A program made the position numbers and the translations under genes. DNA of 64,000 nucleotides, from positions 24,930 through 88,929 of the forward strand of contig CAJODL010000006.1 in assembly GCA_905233165.1 (NCBI GenBank), written 5' to 3'. Below the pieces are notes generated by a model, which did no database searches, was not told the DNA's origin, and saw only the letters and a program-made list of their open reading frames with translations. Shown one piece after another: positions 30,762 through 39,513 of this stretch (positions within the stretch are counted from its first letter, which is position 1; each line of letters begins with the position of its first letter). Source of the stretch: an uncultured Prevotella sp. (lineage in GTDB: Bacteria > Bacteroidota > Bacteroidia > Bacteroidales > Bacteroidaceae).

Positions 30762-30827
30762 TTCCCTTACCGGGAACGTTTTGTTCCCATACTGGGAAAC
30801 AATTATTCCCACGGCGGGAACAAATTC
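30762..30827. promoter_or_regulatory. Three contiguous 22-bp units with TTCCC-N5-GGGAA palindromes
   Basis: Palindromes at 30762-30776, 30784-30798 and 30806-30820 repeat with exactly 22-bp spacing. The ten arm bases are identical in all three, while the five-base centres (TTACC, ATACT, ACGGC) and seven-base linkers differ. Conservation only of the arms, phased by two helical turns, suggests an operator array for a dimeric DNA-binding protein. The regulated gene may be the GT2 on the left or the unit on the right. Confidence 0.6.
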
Positions 30828-30884
30828 TTAACTGGAGAGCTGGGGCGTAGTTCCTTATTTAAAATAAGACATTCAATAAGGACT

Positions 30885-30968
30885 GGTTATTGAACAATAA
30901 GCACTGGTTATTGAATGACAAAGGCAGGTTATTCAAAAATAACGACCGGTTATTGAAAAAATCCCTCA
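30885..30968. promoter_or_regulatory. Four contiguous 21-bp units headed by GGTTATTSAA
   Basis: GGTTATTGAA at 30885, 30906 and 30948, and GGTTATTCAA at 30927, repeat with exactly 21-bp spacing while the 11-bp remainders diverge. An inverted copy (TTCAATAA, 30872-30879) precedes the array. It looks like iteron or operator direct repeats on one DNA face. Confidence 0.6.
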
Positions 30969-31107
30969 TCTCTCCCTTATACCCTCACAAAGCCCCTATA
31001 TATGGGGAGTCATAAAATTCATCTCCCCCTTCATCTCTCCCCTATTCTCCCCCTTTTAGGATCCAATGATTTTTTCTATTTTTTTCCCTAAAAATGTCAC
31101 CAAACTT
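30966..31107. other. C-rich spacer with repeated TCATCTCTCCC motifs
   Basis: The rest of the long spacer has TCATCTCTCCC at 30966-30976 and 31031-31041 (65 bp apart), a CCCC-N7-GGGG inverted repeat at 30993-31007 and several CTCCCCC tracts. No open reading frame of note. The same 11-mer recurs in the leader ORF downstream, once direct and once inverted. Confidence 0.55.
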
Positions 31108-31120
31108 TTTTGGAAAAAAC

Positions 31121-31151
31121 TTGCGTATTTCATTATTTTTTTGTACCTTTG
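31121..31151 (+). promoter_or_regulatory. Promoter of the leader-ORF/DUF6078 unit
   Basis: TTG at 31121-31123, 20-bp spacer, TACCTTTG at 31144-31151. Predicted transcript start is about 100 nt before the 58-codon ORF. Confidence 0.75.
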
Positions 31152-31258
31152 CATCGTTCTAAGGAACATCTCGGCTAACATGCCATGAGAAGCACGAAAT
31201 ACACTAAGAAAAAAGAATAAAGGAGTTAGTTTAACCTAATTAATTTAATTTATTATCA

Positions 31259-31435
31259 ATGACGAAAAACACCTTAATGAATGGGGAAATTATGGATGTT
31301 TCCCTCGACACAACGCTCGTTATCGAACTGTTTCTCAATGAGAATCATCTCTCCCGTCCCAAACTCCCCTATTTTCGGGACATCTCGAGGGTTGACGGGA
31401 GAGATGAGAGATTCTTTGTAAAATTATTAATTTAA
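31259..31435 (+). CDS. 58-residue leader protein upstream of DUF6078
   Basis: ATG at 31259, TAA at 31433-31435, starting MTKNTLMNGEIMDVSLDTTL and ending RFFVKLLI. It lies between a good promoter and the DUF6078 gene, 7 bp before the latter, with an AAAGGAG-like sequence about 35 bp upstream. Residue composition is protein-like, not random. A 14-bp inverted repeat in its second half could fold the mRNA just before the DUF6078 start. No family recognised. Either a small protein made with DUF6078 or a translated leader controlling it. Confidence 0.5.
   Translation: MTKNTLMNGEIMDVSLDTTLVIELFLNENHLSRPKLPYFRDISRVDGRDERFFVKLLI
31345..31407. promoter_or_regulatory. 14-bp inverted repeat inside the leader ORF
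   Basis: TCATCTCTCCCGTC (31345-31358) is the exact reverse complement of GACGGGAGAGATGA (31394-31407), with a 35-nt loop. The mRNA hairpin would end 35 nt before the DUF6078 start. The arm contains the same 11-mer seen twice upstream. Confidence 0.6.
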
Positions 31436-31442
31436 TAATAAA

Positions 31443-31880
31443 ATGGATCAAGATTTAGAAATTAAAAATATTCCGTCTGGGTATAAACTTTGCTTCAACG
31501 AAGCATGCCAATTACGTGAAAAATGTATGCACTATCAGGCTTATCTGCGCAGGCCTGAAACGGTGCTTGGCGGACCAGCCATCTATCCTGATGCATGGAA
31601 GAACGGCCAATGTGAGCGATACAATGAAGTCAAGATGGTGAGAAAAGCGTGGGGATTCACGCGTATTTATAATAATGTGCCACAATATCTGAGGGCTACA
31701 GCACGCCGTGAGGTCAGCAATTATTTCAGCAGAGGTTGCGGACCTTATTACCGCTACCATAGTGGTGAAAACAAACTCAAGCCCAAACAGCAGGCGGACA
31801 TTATGGCCATTCTCGCCAAATATGGCCCTACAGAAGGCTTAGCCTTCGACCATTACGAAACGAGTTGGGACTTTGACTGA
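31443..31880 (+). CDS. DUF6078 family protein
   Basis: 145 residues. IPSGYKLCFNEACQLREKCMHYQAYLR near the N-terminus, NGQCERYNEVKMVRKAWGF in the middle and a YYRYHSGENKLKP stretch match DUF6078 proteins of Bacteroides/Prevotella. Cys residues at about 19, 24, 30 and 61 suggest a metal site; Arg and Tyr are abundant. Function unknown; these genomes often carry several copies. It follows the leader ORF and ends in its own terminator. Confidence 0.75.
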   Translation: MDQDLEIKNIPSGYKLCFNEACQLREKCMHYQAYLRRPETVLGGPAIYPDAWKNGQCERYNEVKMVRKAWGFTRIYNNVPQYLRATARREVSNYFSRGCGPYYRYHSGENKLKPKQQADIMAILAKYGPTEGLAFDHYETSWDFD

Positions 31881-31891
31881 CAATTCTATTA

Positions 31892-31923
31892 AGGTGCGAC
31901 CTCAAAGTTGCGCCTTTTTTTTG
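31892..31923 (+). terminator. Terminator after DUF6078
   Basis: AGGTGCGAC and GTTGCGCCT pair over 9 bp (two G-U) with a six-base loop, followed by eight T. Lies 12 bp after the stop codon. Confidence 0.88.
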
Positions 31924-31939
31924 AAATATGTGGTTTTTC

Positions 31940-31970
31940 TTGCGTAATTGAAAAATTATTTATAATTTTG
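31940..31970 (+). promoter_or_regulatory. Promoter of the DUF1599 operon
   Basis: TTG at 31940-31942, 20-bp spacer, TAATTTTG at 31963-31970. The predicted start site lies only about 4-5 nt before the ATG at 31981, so the mRNA would be nearly leaderless. Confidence 0.75.
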
Positions 31971-31980
31971 CAGCCACTAT

Positions 31981-32538
31981 ATGAAAAGACCAGATACTAA
32001 TAAGGAATTTCAGGCTGCTATGGCAGAATGTCGTGAGATTTTCTCGAAGAAACTATACGACTACAAACCTTCTTGGCGCATGCTGAGACCATCGTCGCTG
32101 ACTGACCAGCTCTTTATCAAGGCGAAGCGCATCAGAACGCTCGAAGTGACAGGAGAATCACTGGTGGGCGAAGGTATTCTGCCTGAGTTTATGGCGTTAA
32201 TCAACTACGGCATCATCGGCCTCATCCAACTGAGGAAGGGTTATGCCGACAAGGTGGATATGACGAACGACGAGGCTATGGCGCTCTACGACGAGCATGC
32301 CAGAGAGTGCCTGGAGCTGATGCAGAAGAAAAACCATGACTATGGTGAGGCCTGGCGCGACATGAGGGTCAGTTCCTATACTGACATCATCCTAACAAAA
32401 CTGGAGCGCATAAAGGAGATTGAGGACAAGAATGGTGTGACCATCGCATCGGAGGGTATTGACTCCAACATCATGGACATCATCAACTATTCTGTCTTTG
32501 CTGTCATAAAGCTGTCGCCATTGCCACAGAAGGCTTGA
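31981..32538 (+). CDS. DUF1599 family protein
   Basis: 185 residues consisting of two similar halves: FSKKLYDYKPSWRMLRPSSL.. and MQKKNHDYGEAWRDMRVSSY.., each followed by a KL/AKRI-E helix and an E-G-...-I-NY segment. This tandem arrangement is typical of DUF1599 (nucleotide-modification-associated domain 1) in Bacteroidetes. Exact reaction unknown. It is the first gene of a conserved block with the BT_3928-like gene and tpiA, coupled to the next gene by TGATG. Confidence 0.85.
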   Translation: MKRPDTNKEFQAAMAECREIFSKKLYDYKPSWRMLRPSSLTDQLFIKAKRIRTLEVTGESLVGEGILPEFMALINYGIIGLIQLRKGYADKVDMTNDEAMALYDEHARECLELMQKKNHDYGEAWRDMRVSSYTDIILTKLERIKEIEDKNGVTIASEGIDSNIMDIINYSVFAVIKLSPLPQKA

Positions 32539-33665
32539 TGAAGAAGGCTGTCGTAAACATATCGAGATTTATCGTTGCCGCAGTATTCCTGTTTTCGGGA
32601 TTTGTAAAGGCTGTCGATCCACTTGGCACACAATACAAGCTGCAAGACTATCTGGAGGCGATGGGAGTCTCGAACGACTTGATAGCTGACTGGCAGACAC
32701 TTGGAGCATCAATCCTGCTGTCACTGACAGAATTTGTCATCGGAGCGATGTTGCTGTTTGCAATCAATCGCCGAGTGGTTTCAAAGCTGGCCCTGCTCTT
32801 CATGCTCATCATGACAGGCCTGACAGTGTGGATATACATCGACGACCCTGTGAGCGACTGCGGATGCTTTGGCGACGCAATAATACTGAGCAATGGGGCA
32901 ACCTTGCTGAAGAACATCATTCTTCTGGCTGCAACAACAGCAATAGCAGCATATCCTCTGCTGATGCCAAGGTTCATATCGCTGAAGAAGCAATGGATGA
33001 TATTCAACCTATCTGCCTTCGGAATACTGACACTATCGGCATACTCGCTGTACTATCTGCCACCGATAGACTTCCGCCCATACCACATAGGGGCCAACAT
33101 TCCAGAGGGGATGAAGATGCCTGAGGGAGCAGAGCAGCCGGTACTGGAGACAACCTTTATACTGGAGAAAAATGGCGAGAGGAAAGAGTTCACGCTGGAC
33201 AACTATCCTGACAGCACCTGGACCTTCATCGACTCGAAGACAAAGGTGATAAAGAAGGGCTATGAGCCGCCAATTCATGACTTCAGCATCGTGAGGCTCT
33301 CCGACGACCAGGATATCACAGAACAGGTATTGGACCACAAAGGCTATACCCTACTGCTGATTGCTCCGCACTTGGAAAATGCCGATGACGGGTGTTTCGG
33401 AAAAATCGATGAAATCTATGAATTTTCACTCGAAAGGAGCGTTCCTTTCTACTGTCTGACGGCAAGCATCGGAGAAGGCATAGAACGCTGGATAGACACC
33501 ACAGGAGCAGAATACCCTTTCTGTAATACGGACGAGACGACATTGAAGACTATAATAAGGAGCAATCCGGGACTGGTAATGCTAAAGGACGGAACAGTCG
33601 TTGGGAAATGGAGTCACAACAGTCTTCCGGGGAAAGAAGAACTTCTGGTGATAATTAAAAATTAA
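32538..33665 (+). CDS. BT_3928 family membrane protein (DoxX/MauE-like plus C-terminal domain)
   Basis: 375 residues. Four membrane helices with RFIVAAVFLFSGFVKAVDPLG form a DoxX/MauE-like N-terminal domain containing DCGCFGD at about 110; another helix near 165-180 is followed by a periplasmic region with the thioredoxin-like pattern YTLLLIAPHLENADDGCFG and a C-terminal NPGLVMLKDGTVVGKW. Probably in periplasmic redox homeostasis; the role is unproven. Start is ATG 32538 overlapping the upstream stop. Confidence 0.8.
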   Translation: MKKAVVNISRFIVAAVFLFSGFVKAVDPLGTQYKLQDYLEAMGVSNDLIADWQTLGASILLSLTEFVIGAMLLFAINRRVVSKLALLFMLIMTGLTVWIYIDDPVSDCGCFGDAIILSNGATLLKNIILLAATTAIAAYPLLMPRFISLKKQWMIFNLSAFGILTLSAYSLYYLPPIDFRPYHIGANIPEGMKMPEGAEQPVLETTFILEKNGERKEFTLDNYPDSTWTFIDSKTKVIKKGYEPPIHDFSIVRLSDDQDITEQVLDHKGYTLLLIAPHLENADDGCFGKIDEIYEFSLERSVPFYCLTASIGEGIERWIDTTGAEYPFCNTDETTLKTIIRSNPGLVMLKDGTVVGKWSHNSLPGKEELLVIIKN

Positions 33666-33690
33666 GAATTTTGAATTAAGAATTAAAGAC
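33664..33690. repeat. AATTAAGAATT-type spacer repeats
   Basis: Tandem AATTAAGAATTTTGAATTAAGAATT units follow the BT_3928-like stop, the same motif as in the 609-660 spacer. Confidence 0.75.
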
Positions 33691-33736
33691 CTATAAGGCT
33701 TATAATTATAAAACATTATTAATAAGAAAGAAAACT

Positions 33737-34489
33737 ATGAGAAAGAAAATCGTAGCAGGTAACTGGAAAATGAACAAGAACCTGCAAGAGGGTATCGCTC
33801 TCGCAAAGGAACTGACAGAAGTAGTAAAGAACCCTAACTGTGGCGTTATCATCGGCACACCATTCATCCACCTTGCAAGCGTTGCTGACGTTATCAAGGG
33901 CAGCTGCATCGAGCTCAGCGCTGAGAACTGCGCAGACAAGGCTTCTGGTGCTTACACAGGTGAAGTAAGTGCTGAGATGGTTAAGTCAACTGGTGCACAG
34001 TACGTTATTCTGGGTCACTCAGAGCGTCGCGAATACTATCATGAGACACCAGAAATCCTGAAGGAAAAGGTTGAGTTGGCTCTCGCTAACGGCCTGAAGG
34101 TTATCTTCTGCATCGGCGAATCTCTCGCAGAGCGTGAGGCTAACAAGCAGAACGAGGTAGTAAAGGCAGAACTCGCTGGTAGCGTATTCCACCTCTCTGC
34201 TGAGCAGTGGAAGAACATCATCATCGCTTACGAACCAATCTGGGCTATCGGCACAGGTAAGACAGCTACAGCTGAGCAGGCAGAAGAGATTCATGCCTAC
34301 ATCCGCTCTTGCGTAGCAGAGGTTTATGGTGCACAGGCTGCTGACGACACAACTATCCTCTATGGTGGCTCTTGCAAGGCAAGCAACGCTCCTGAGCTCT
34401 TCGCTAAGCCTGACATCGACGGTGGCCTTATCGGTGGCGCATCACTCAAGGCTGCTGACTTCAAGGGTATCATTGATGCTTGGGGATAA
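33737..34489 (+). CDS. tpiA: Triosephosphate isomerase
   Basis: 250 residues. Interconverts DHAP and glyceraldehyde 3-phosphate in glycolysis. AGNWKMNK holds the catalytic Lys, [11 protein letters not shown] the His electrophile, [14 protein letters not shown] the catalytic Glu and loop 6, and [13 protein letters not shown] the phosphate loop. Codon use is strongly biased (GCT, AAG, CGT), as expected for a highly expressed gene and unlike its neighbours. Confidence 0.97.
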   Translation: MRKKIVAGNWKMNKNLQEGIALAKELTEVVKNPNCGVIIGTPFIHLASVADVIKGSCIELSAENCADKASGAYTGEVSAEMVKSTGAQYVILGHSERREYYHETPEILKEKVELALANGLKVIFCIGESLAEREANKQNEVVKAELAGSVFHLSAEQWKNIIIAYEPIWAIGTGKTATAEQAEEIHAYIRSCVAEVYGAQAADDTTILYGGSCKASNAPELFAKPDIDGGLIGGASLKAADFKGIIDAWG

Positions 34490-34499
34490 AAAAACAATA

Positions 34500-35060
34500 A
34501 TGAAAAAAATAATATCTATATTTTGTCTGGCATTGGTGGCACTAACCACCAATGCACAGACTTTTCTTGACAACCTACAGAAAGAACAGGCCGGACAAGG
34601 TTCCGTTACTGTCATAGAAGATCCAGAAATTGACTCACTCGTCAACGGCAATGGAGGACCTGTTATACCAGATCCTGTCGTACAACGACCAGTCCGCAAA
34701 CAGGAGGCAAAGAAAACGCTTACACCTGAAGAGGAAGAAGCAGAAAATCTTGCACGAGTGCTTGACACCCGCAAGAAGATAATGAGCAACTCTTACAAGA
34801 CACGGGGATATCGGGTTCAGGTTTATTCTGGAGGTAGCACACGCACAGACCGCCAACAGGCAGAGACGACTGGTGCTGTCATGAAGACAAACTTCCCTAA
34901 CGAGCCAATTTACGTACACTTCTATTCTCCCTCATGGAAATGTCGCATGGGAAACTACAAAAACATAAATGAGGCCCGTGAGGTTCTGGCAAAAGTTAAG
35001 AAATTAGGCTACAAAGATGCCTGCATAATAAAAGGAACCATTACCTTAAGAAGACAGTAA
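34500..35060 (+). CDS. Exported SPOR-domain protein
   Basis: 186 residues from ATG 34500: signal peptide [19 protein letters not shown], a charged linker ([12 protein letters not shown]) and a C-terminal SPOR domain ([20 protein letters not shown] ... [21 protein letters not shown]). SPOR domains bind denuded peptidoglycan glycan strands. The tpiA-SPOR pairing is common in Bacteroidales. The frame is open into tpiA, but the signal peptide fixes the start. Confidence 0.87.
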   Translation: MKKIISIFCLALVALTTNAQTFLDNLQKEQAGQGSVTVIEDPEIDSLVNGNGGPVIPDPVVQRPVRKQEAKKTLTPEEEEAENLARVLDTRKKIMSNSYKTRGYRVQVYSGGSTRTDRQQAETTGAVMKTNFPNEPIYVHFYSPSWKCRMGNYKNINEAREVLAKVKKLGYKDACIIKGTITLRRQ

Positions 35061-35080
35061 TAGTATCTTCGATGAAATCA

Positions 35081-35833
35081 ATGAAATTCATATCTTGGAA
35101 TGTCAACGGCTTAAGAGCCTGTGTAGGAAAGGGATTTGATACCATTTTCAACGAATTGGATGCAGATTTCTTCTGTCTGCAGGAAACAAAAATGCAAGCC
35201 GGACAGCTCGACTTGCCTTTCTTAGGATATGAATCATATTGGAACTATGCCGAGAAAAAAGGATATTCCGGCACCGCCATATACACCAAGCACAAACCTC
35301 TGTCAGTACGCTACGGCATAGGAATAGAGGAGCATGACCACGAGGGAAGAGTCATAACCTTGGAGTATGAAGACTTCTTCTTCATCACAGTATATGTGCC
35401 AAATGCGCAAGATGGCCTGAGGCGTCTTGACTATCGCATGAAATGGGAGGATGACTTCCTTAACTACGTCAAAGAGTTAGACCGTCAGAAGCCAGTTATC
35501 TTCTGTGGCGACCTGAATGTAGCACACGAGGAAATAGACTTAAAGAATCCCAAAACTAATCACAACAACCCAGGTTTTACAGACGAAGAGCGAGGAAAGT
35601 TCACTACCCTACTGCAATCGGGCTTCAAGGACACATTCCGCACCTTGCACCCAGATGACGAGACTTATTCGTGGTGGTCATACCGTTTTCATGCCCGCGA
35701 AAAGAATATAGGGTGGCGCATCGATTACTTTGTGGTATCAGAAAGGCTGATGCCACAAGTGACATCAGCCTCTATACATACGGAGATTATGGGCTCCGAT
35801 CATTGTCCTGTAGAATTGATACTCGGCAAGTAA
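35081..35833 (+). CDS. xth: Exodeoxyribonuclease III
   Basis: 250 residues from ATG 35081, where [13 protein letters not shown] matches family starts (an ATG three codons upstream is equally usable). Mg-dependent AP endonuclease and 3'-5' exonuclease of base-excision repair. [28 protein letters not shown] and GSDHCPVEL are the EEP-nuclease motifs. The 3' end overlaps the convergent PL11 gene by 34 bp. Confidence 0.94.
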   Translation: MKFISWNVNGLRACVGKGFDTIFNELDADFFCLQETKMQAGQLDLPFLGYESYWNYAEKKGYSGTAIYTKHKPLSVRYGIGIEEHDHEGRVITLEYEDFFFITVYVPNAQDGLRRLDYRMKWEDDFLNYVKELDRQKPVIFCGDLNVAHEEIDLKNPKTNHNNPGFTDEERGKFTTLLQSGFKDTFRTLHPDDETYSWWSYRFHAREKNIGWRIDYFVVSERLMPQVTSASIHTEIMGSDHCPVELILGK

Positions 35834-37866
35834 TAGCTGAGGTGTGGGGGTTGGTTGTATGCTACATTCTGCCAACATATTCCCATTCTGTATATGTGAT
35901 CGTGCATCAATGTTACTACACGATATTCTGTAGGAATATTGGTCGTAAATATATTAAGGTGTGAGTTGTCACTTGCATCATACAGTATAATCTCTTCACG
36001 CCAATCGCCAAACAAATCGGCTTGCAGACAAGGTGTTGCCTTTGTGCCGTTGCACGAAGCTGAATTGCCGTAGCTGCTGAATGAGAATATACTTTGCGTA
36101 CCATCACCCATCCACTTTGCTACATAATAGTTCTGTTGGCGACGCTGCATTCCTCGTCCCTGCATCATTCGACTCCTAATAGAATCTTGTCCCATCTGCG
36201 GACGCTCTCCACGTTGTCTGTCGCGCCCCATACCACGTTGGCCTCCACCCCATTGGCCTCGCTGACCTCCTTGTCCGCGGAAAGCGTCATTGCCCCATGT
36301 GCCTGGCTTCTGACCGGCGCTACCGTTACCTATCAGCTCATCCAATAAATCACCGTCCCAATATATACGGAAGTTCTGTGGAGTCCAGCCTTGTGTCTCA
36401 GCAATAACAGAACCATCAATACTATGAATCTTCTTCTCTGCAGAGCACCAGAACTCGCTACCTCTGTGGAAACCATCTATATCTGCTGCTATACCACGAC
36501 CAGTATCTTCATCAGCAAAGGTACGGAAGAGTATCTCTCCTGTTCTTGCATCACTCAAAGCAGAGCCGTGTTGACCTGATTCATACACCATGAAATACTC
36601 CAGTCCCTTTCTGTCTGGGTCTAAGTCTCCAAGATGCTGGGCATCTCCGTGTCCCAAACCAGTATTATACAGGGTCTTACCATCATCGTCTATTGCTGCA
36701 GCTCCGAAGATAATCTCATCCTTGCCGTCATTATCCACATCGCCAACAGCAATGCTGTGAGCGCCCTGTCCGTAAACAGAGTGAGGACCTGGCGTCTCAC
36801 TCTTATGGAGCCAACGGGTCTTGAGTTCTTTTCCGTCGAAGTCAACAGCCCACAGATATGCTCTGGTATAGTATCCACGACACATAACAGCAGAGGGGTT
36901 CTCCTTCTTGCCTCCGAGGAATGCTACGCATGCGAGATAGCGCTCTCCCCTATTGCCTTTTCCGTTCTTGTCGCCCCATTCATGACTCGCATATTTTGGA
37001 GAACCGCCAACGCCAAAGGCTCTATTTGGATTATAGAAGACAGTATGAACCGCATGACCATCTTTGCCAGAGAAGACCGTCAGATACTCAGGACCATCTA
37101 TAACATGTCCTGTTCTGTGACGATAGTCAGCGTCATTATCTGCATTTCTGATTTCGTCATCTGTGGCTGCTAAAGTAACGAAGTCTCCTTTACCATCTTT
37201 GCTACCAGGTGCTGTCTTACATATCAGTTCCGCCTTACCATCGCCATCGAAGTCATATACCATAAACTGAGTATAATGGGCCCCTGCACGGATGTTCTTA
37301 CCTAAAGAAATACGCCACATCAGTATTCCTTCAGGCTTATAGCAATCGATATACACTTCACCAGTATATCCTGAATGAGAATTATCATGAGAATTACTTG
37401 GATCCCACTTTAGTATTATCTCATAATCGCCATCTCCATCCACATCAGCAGTAGAGCAGTCATTTGGAGTATAGGAGCATGTGCTGCCATCAGGCATTTC
37501 CTGCTCTAATGGACGAATCAGAGGTACAGAGAGATAGGGCTTATCCCAAGGTTTTACCTCATCACTTGTTTCCTCGACAGAACCTTTAACTATTGTCTGA
37601 ACACAATAGTGACTGTCCTTTGTACCAAAGGAATCTGTAAAACATGTCTCACGAGCAAGATTTTCCGCTATAACTTCTCCATTACGCAAAAGATTAAAAG
37701 TCGTCTTGGGAGCATCCGTTGACAAGAAACGCCAACTGATAAAATTGCCCTTTTCTGCAGGCACAGCAACGACTCCACGAGACAAACGCTCTATATACGT
37801 TTGGGCAGAAATTCCTAATGAAGAAAGTAACAGAATCGCTAAAAGTAGGTTTATTTTTTTCATCAT
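35800..37866 (-). CDS. PL11-type rhamnogalacturonan lyase-like secreted protein
   Basis: 688 residues with a signal peptide ([21 protein letters not shown]). Eight-bladed propeller signatures with Ca-binding [36 protein letters not shown] and [15 protein letters not shown] fit the YesW/YesX family, which cleaves the rhamnogalacturonan-I backbone of pectin by beta-elimination. Residues about 525-578 are a Gly/Arg/Gln/Met-rich insert ([18 protein letters not shown]) foreign to the family. The C-terminus overlaps xth. The MFS carrier and sugar kinase nearby suggest a pectin-sugar pathway. Confidence 0.88.
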   Translation of the reverse strand: MMKKINLLLAILLLSSLGISAQTYIERLSRGVVAVPAEKGNFISWRFLSTDAPKTTFNLLRNGEVIAENLARETCFTDSFGTKDSHYCVQTIVKGSVEETSDEVKPWDKPYLSVPLIRPLEQEMPDGSTCSYTPNDCSTADVDGDGDYEIILKWDPSNSHDNSHSGYTGEVYIDCYKPEGILMWRISLGKNIRAGAHYTQFMVYDFDGDGKAELICKTAPGSKDGKGDFVTLAATDDEIRNADNDADYRHRTGHVIDGPEYLTVFSGKDGHAVHTVFYNPNRAFGVGGSPKYASHEWGDKNGKGNRGERYLACVAFLGGKKENPSAVMCRGYYTRAYLWAVDFDGKELKTRWLHKSETPGPHSVYGQGAHSIAVGDVDNDGKDEIIFGAAAIDDDGKTLYNTGLGHGDAQHLGDLDPDRKGLEYFMVYESGQHGSALSDARTGEILFRTFADEDTGRGIAADIDGFHRGSEFWCSAEKKIHSIDGSVIAETQGWTPQNFRIYWDGDLLDELIGNGSAGQKPGTWGNDAFRGQGGQRGQWGGGQRGMGRDRQRGERPQMGQDSIRSRMMQGRGMQRRQQNYYVAKWMGDGTQSIFSFSSYGNSASCNGTKATPCLQADLFGDWREEIILYDASDNSHLNIFTTNIPTEYRVVTLMHDHIYRMGICWQNVAYNQPPHLSYYLPSINSTGQ

Positions 37867-37966
37867 TTTAGGATAGTGTGTTTGATTTACATTTAATATA
37901 TAGACGCACGAAAAGATAAAAAGGTTAAGTTAATTTTTCTTAATTAAGAAAGAACATACCTTTAAG

Positions 37967-37999
37967 TTAGACGTCATTCAACTTTTTTTTGTACTTTTG
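37967..37999 (+). promoter_or_regulatory. Promoter of the MFS gene
   Basis: TACTTTTG at 37992-37999 is the -7 box; TTAG at 37967-37970 is a weak -33 element with 21-bp spacing. The ATG is 43 bp downstream. Confidence 0.6.
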
Positions 38000-38041
38000 C
38001 AAAACCGAATTCAAAAAGCAATTAACTAAAACAATAAAAAT

Positions 38042-39499
38042 ATGAGTCCTGTAACAACAAACAAAATGACAAACTACCGTTGGGTGATTTGTGCCATGTT
38101 GTTTCTCGCCACAACGGTAAACTACATGGATCGTCAGGTACTATCCCTGACATGGAAAGATTTTATTGCTGTCGATTTCCATTGGAATGACAATGACTAT
38201 GGAACCATTACAGCTATTTTCTCACTATTCTATGCTTTCATCTCGCTCTTCGCTGGTCGCTTTATCGACTGGATGGGAACAAAGAAGGGTTACATCTGGG
38301 CCATCGTAGTATGGAGCCTCGGTGCTTGCCTGCATGCTGGCTGCGGATGGGTAACAATGTATGTAGAAAACATCGGCACTATTGAAGAGCTTCGTAATAT
38401 CGCTGCTGGTTCTCAAGCTGCTATTGCTGTCAGCACACTCAGTGTATGGCTGTTCCTTGCTTGCCGTATAGTACTTGCTGTCGGTGAATCTGGCAACTTC
38501 CCTGCTGCCATTAAGGTTACAGCAGAATATTTCCCAAAGAAAGACCGTGCCCTTGCAACATCTATTTTCAATGCCGGTGCTTCTGTCGGTGCACTTGCTG
38601 CTCCACTAACAATACCTGTTTTGGCAGAACACCTCGGCTGGGAAATGGCATTCATAATCATCGGTGCTATCGGCTTCATCTGGGCAGGCCTATGGTTATT
38701 CCTTTATGACAAACCATCTAACAGCAAGTTCGTTAATGAGGCTGAGTTGGCATATATCGCACAGGATGAAGACGAGAATAATGCTGCAGCAAAGAAGGAA
38801 GAAACAAAAGCAAACGAGCCTACCCTATCCTTCCTACAGTGTTTCGCTTATCGTCAGACATGGGCTTTCATCGTTGGTAAGCTGATGACTGATGGAGTAT
38901 GGTGGTTCTTCCTTTTCTGGGCACCTGCATACTTCTCCGAGTTAGGATATCCTTCTTCTTCTGGAATGGGACAAGCACTGATTTTTGTCCTCTACTTGAT
39001 TGTTACAGTGCTTTCTATCTATGGTGGTTATCTGCCAAAGCTCTTTGTAGAGAAACTGGGACAGAATCCATACGCTGGACGTATGAGAGCAATGCTTATC
39101 TTTGCCTTCTTCCCTATCTTTGCTATGTTTGCACAGCCATTGGCACACATCAGCCCATGGATACCTTGTATAATAATCGGTTTGGCTGGTGCAGGACACC
39201 AGGCTTGGTCTGCGAACCTGTACTCTACAATTGGTGATATGTTCCCAAAGAGTGCTATTGCCACCATTACCGGTATTGGCACAATGTTCGGTGGCCTTTG
39301 CTCTTTTGCCATCAATAAGGGTTCCGGTATGCTGTTTACTTACGCTGACGGTATGGGAGATGCTTTCTCATTCTTCGGACAGACAGGTAAACCTGCAGGA
39401 TATATGATAGTATTCTGCTACTGCGCTGTGGCTTACCTCATCGGATGGGTAATAATGAAGGCGCTCGTACCAAAGTACAAGCCTATCGTATTAGAATAA
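38042..39499 (+). CDS. MFS transporter, ExuT-like (anion:cation symporter family)
   Basis: 485 residues, 12 membrane helices. NYRWVICAMLFLATTVNYMDRQVLS is the typical start of hexuronate/glucarate carriers; the central loop (about 235-262) is Glu/Lys/Ala-rich. It probably imports hexuronates by proton symport at the inner membrane, fitting the adjacent pectin lyase. The substrate is inferred. Ends 14 bp before the convergent kinase gene. Confidence 0.85.
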   Translation: MSPVTTNKMTNYRWVICAMLFLATTVNYMDRQVLSLTWKDFIAVDFHWNDNDYGTITAIFSLFYAFISLFAGRFIDWMGTKKGYIWAIVVWSLGACLHAGCGWVTMYVENIGTIEELRNIAAGSQAAIAVSTLSVWLFLACRIVLAVGESGNFPAAIKVTAEYFPKKDRALATSIFNAGASVGALAAPLTIPVLAEHLGWEMAFIIIGAIGFIWAGLWLFLYDKPSNSKFVNEAELAYIAQDEDENNAAAKKEETKANEPTLSFLQCFAYRQTWAFIVGKLMTDGVWWFFLFWAPAYFSELGYPSSSGMGQALIFVLYLIVTVLSIYGGYLPKLFVEKLGQNPYAGRMRAMLIFAFFPIFAMFAQPLAHISPWIPCIIIGLAGAGHQAWSANLYSTIGDMFPKSAIATITGIGTMFGGLCSFAINKGSGMLFTYADGMGDAFSFFGQTGKPAGYMIVFCYCAVAYLIGWVIMKALVPKYKPIVLE

Positions 39500-39513
39500 A
39501 ATGGGAATAACAA

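Noticed and set aside
30762..30968. CRISPR array
   Set aside because: Units are 21-22 bp in total with only ten conserved bases and no separate spacers; no cas gene is present.
35800..35833. Convergent overlap of xth and the PL11 gene as a regulatory device
   Set aside because: A 34-bp tail-to-tail overlap is unremarkable in a compact genome, and no structure was seen there.
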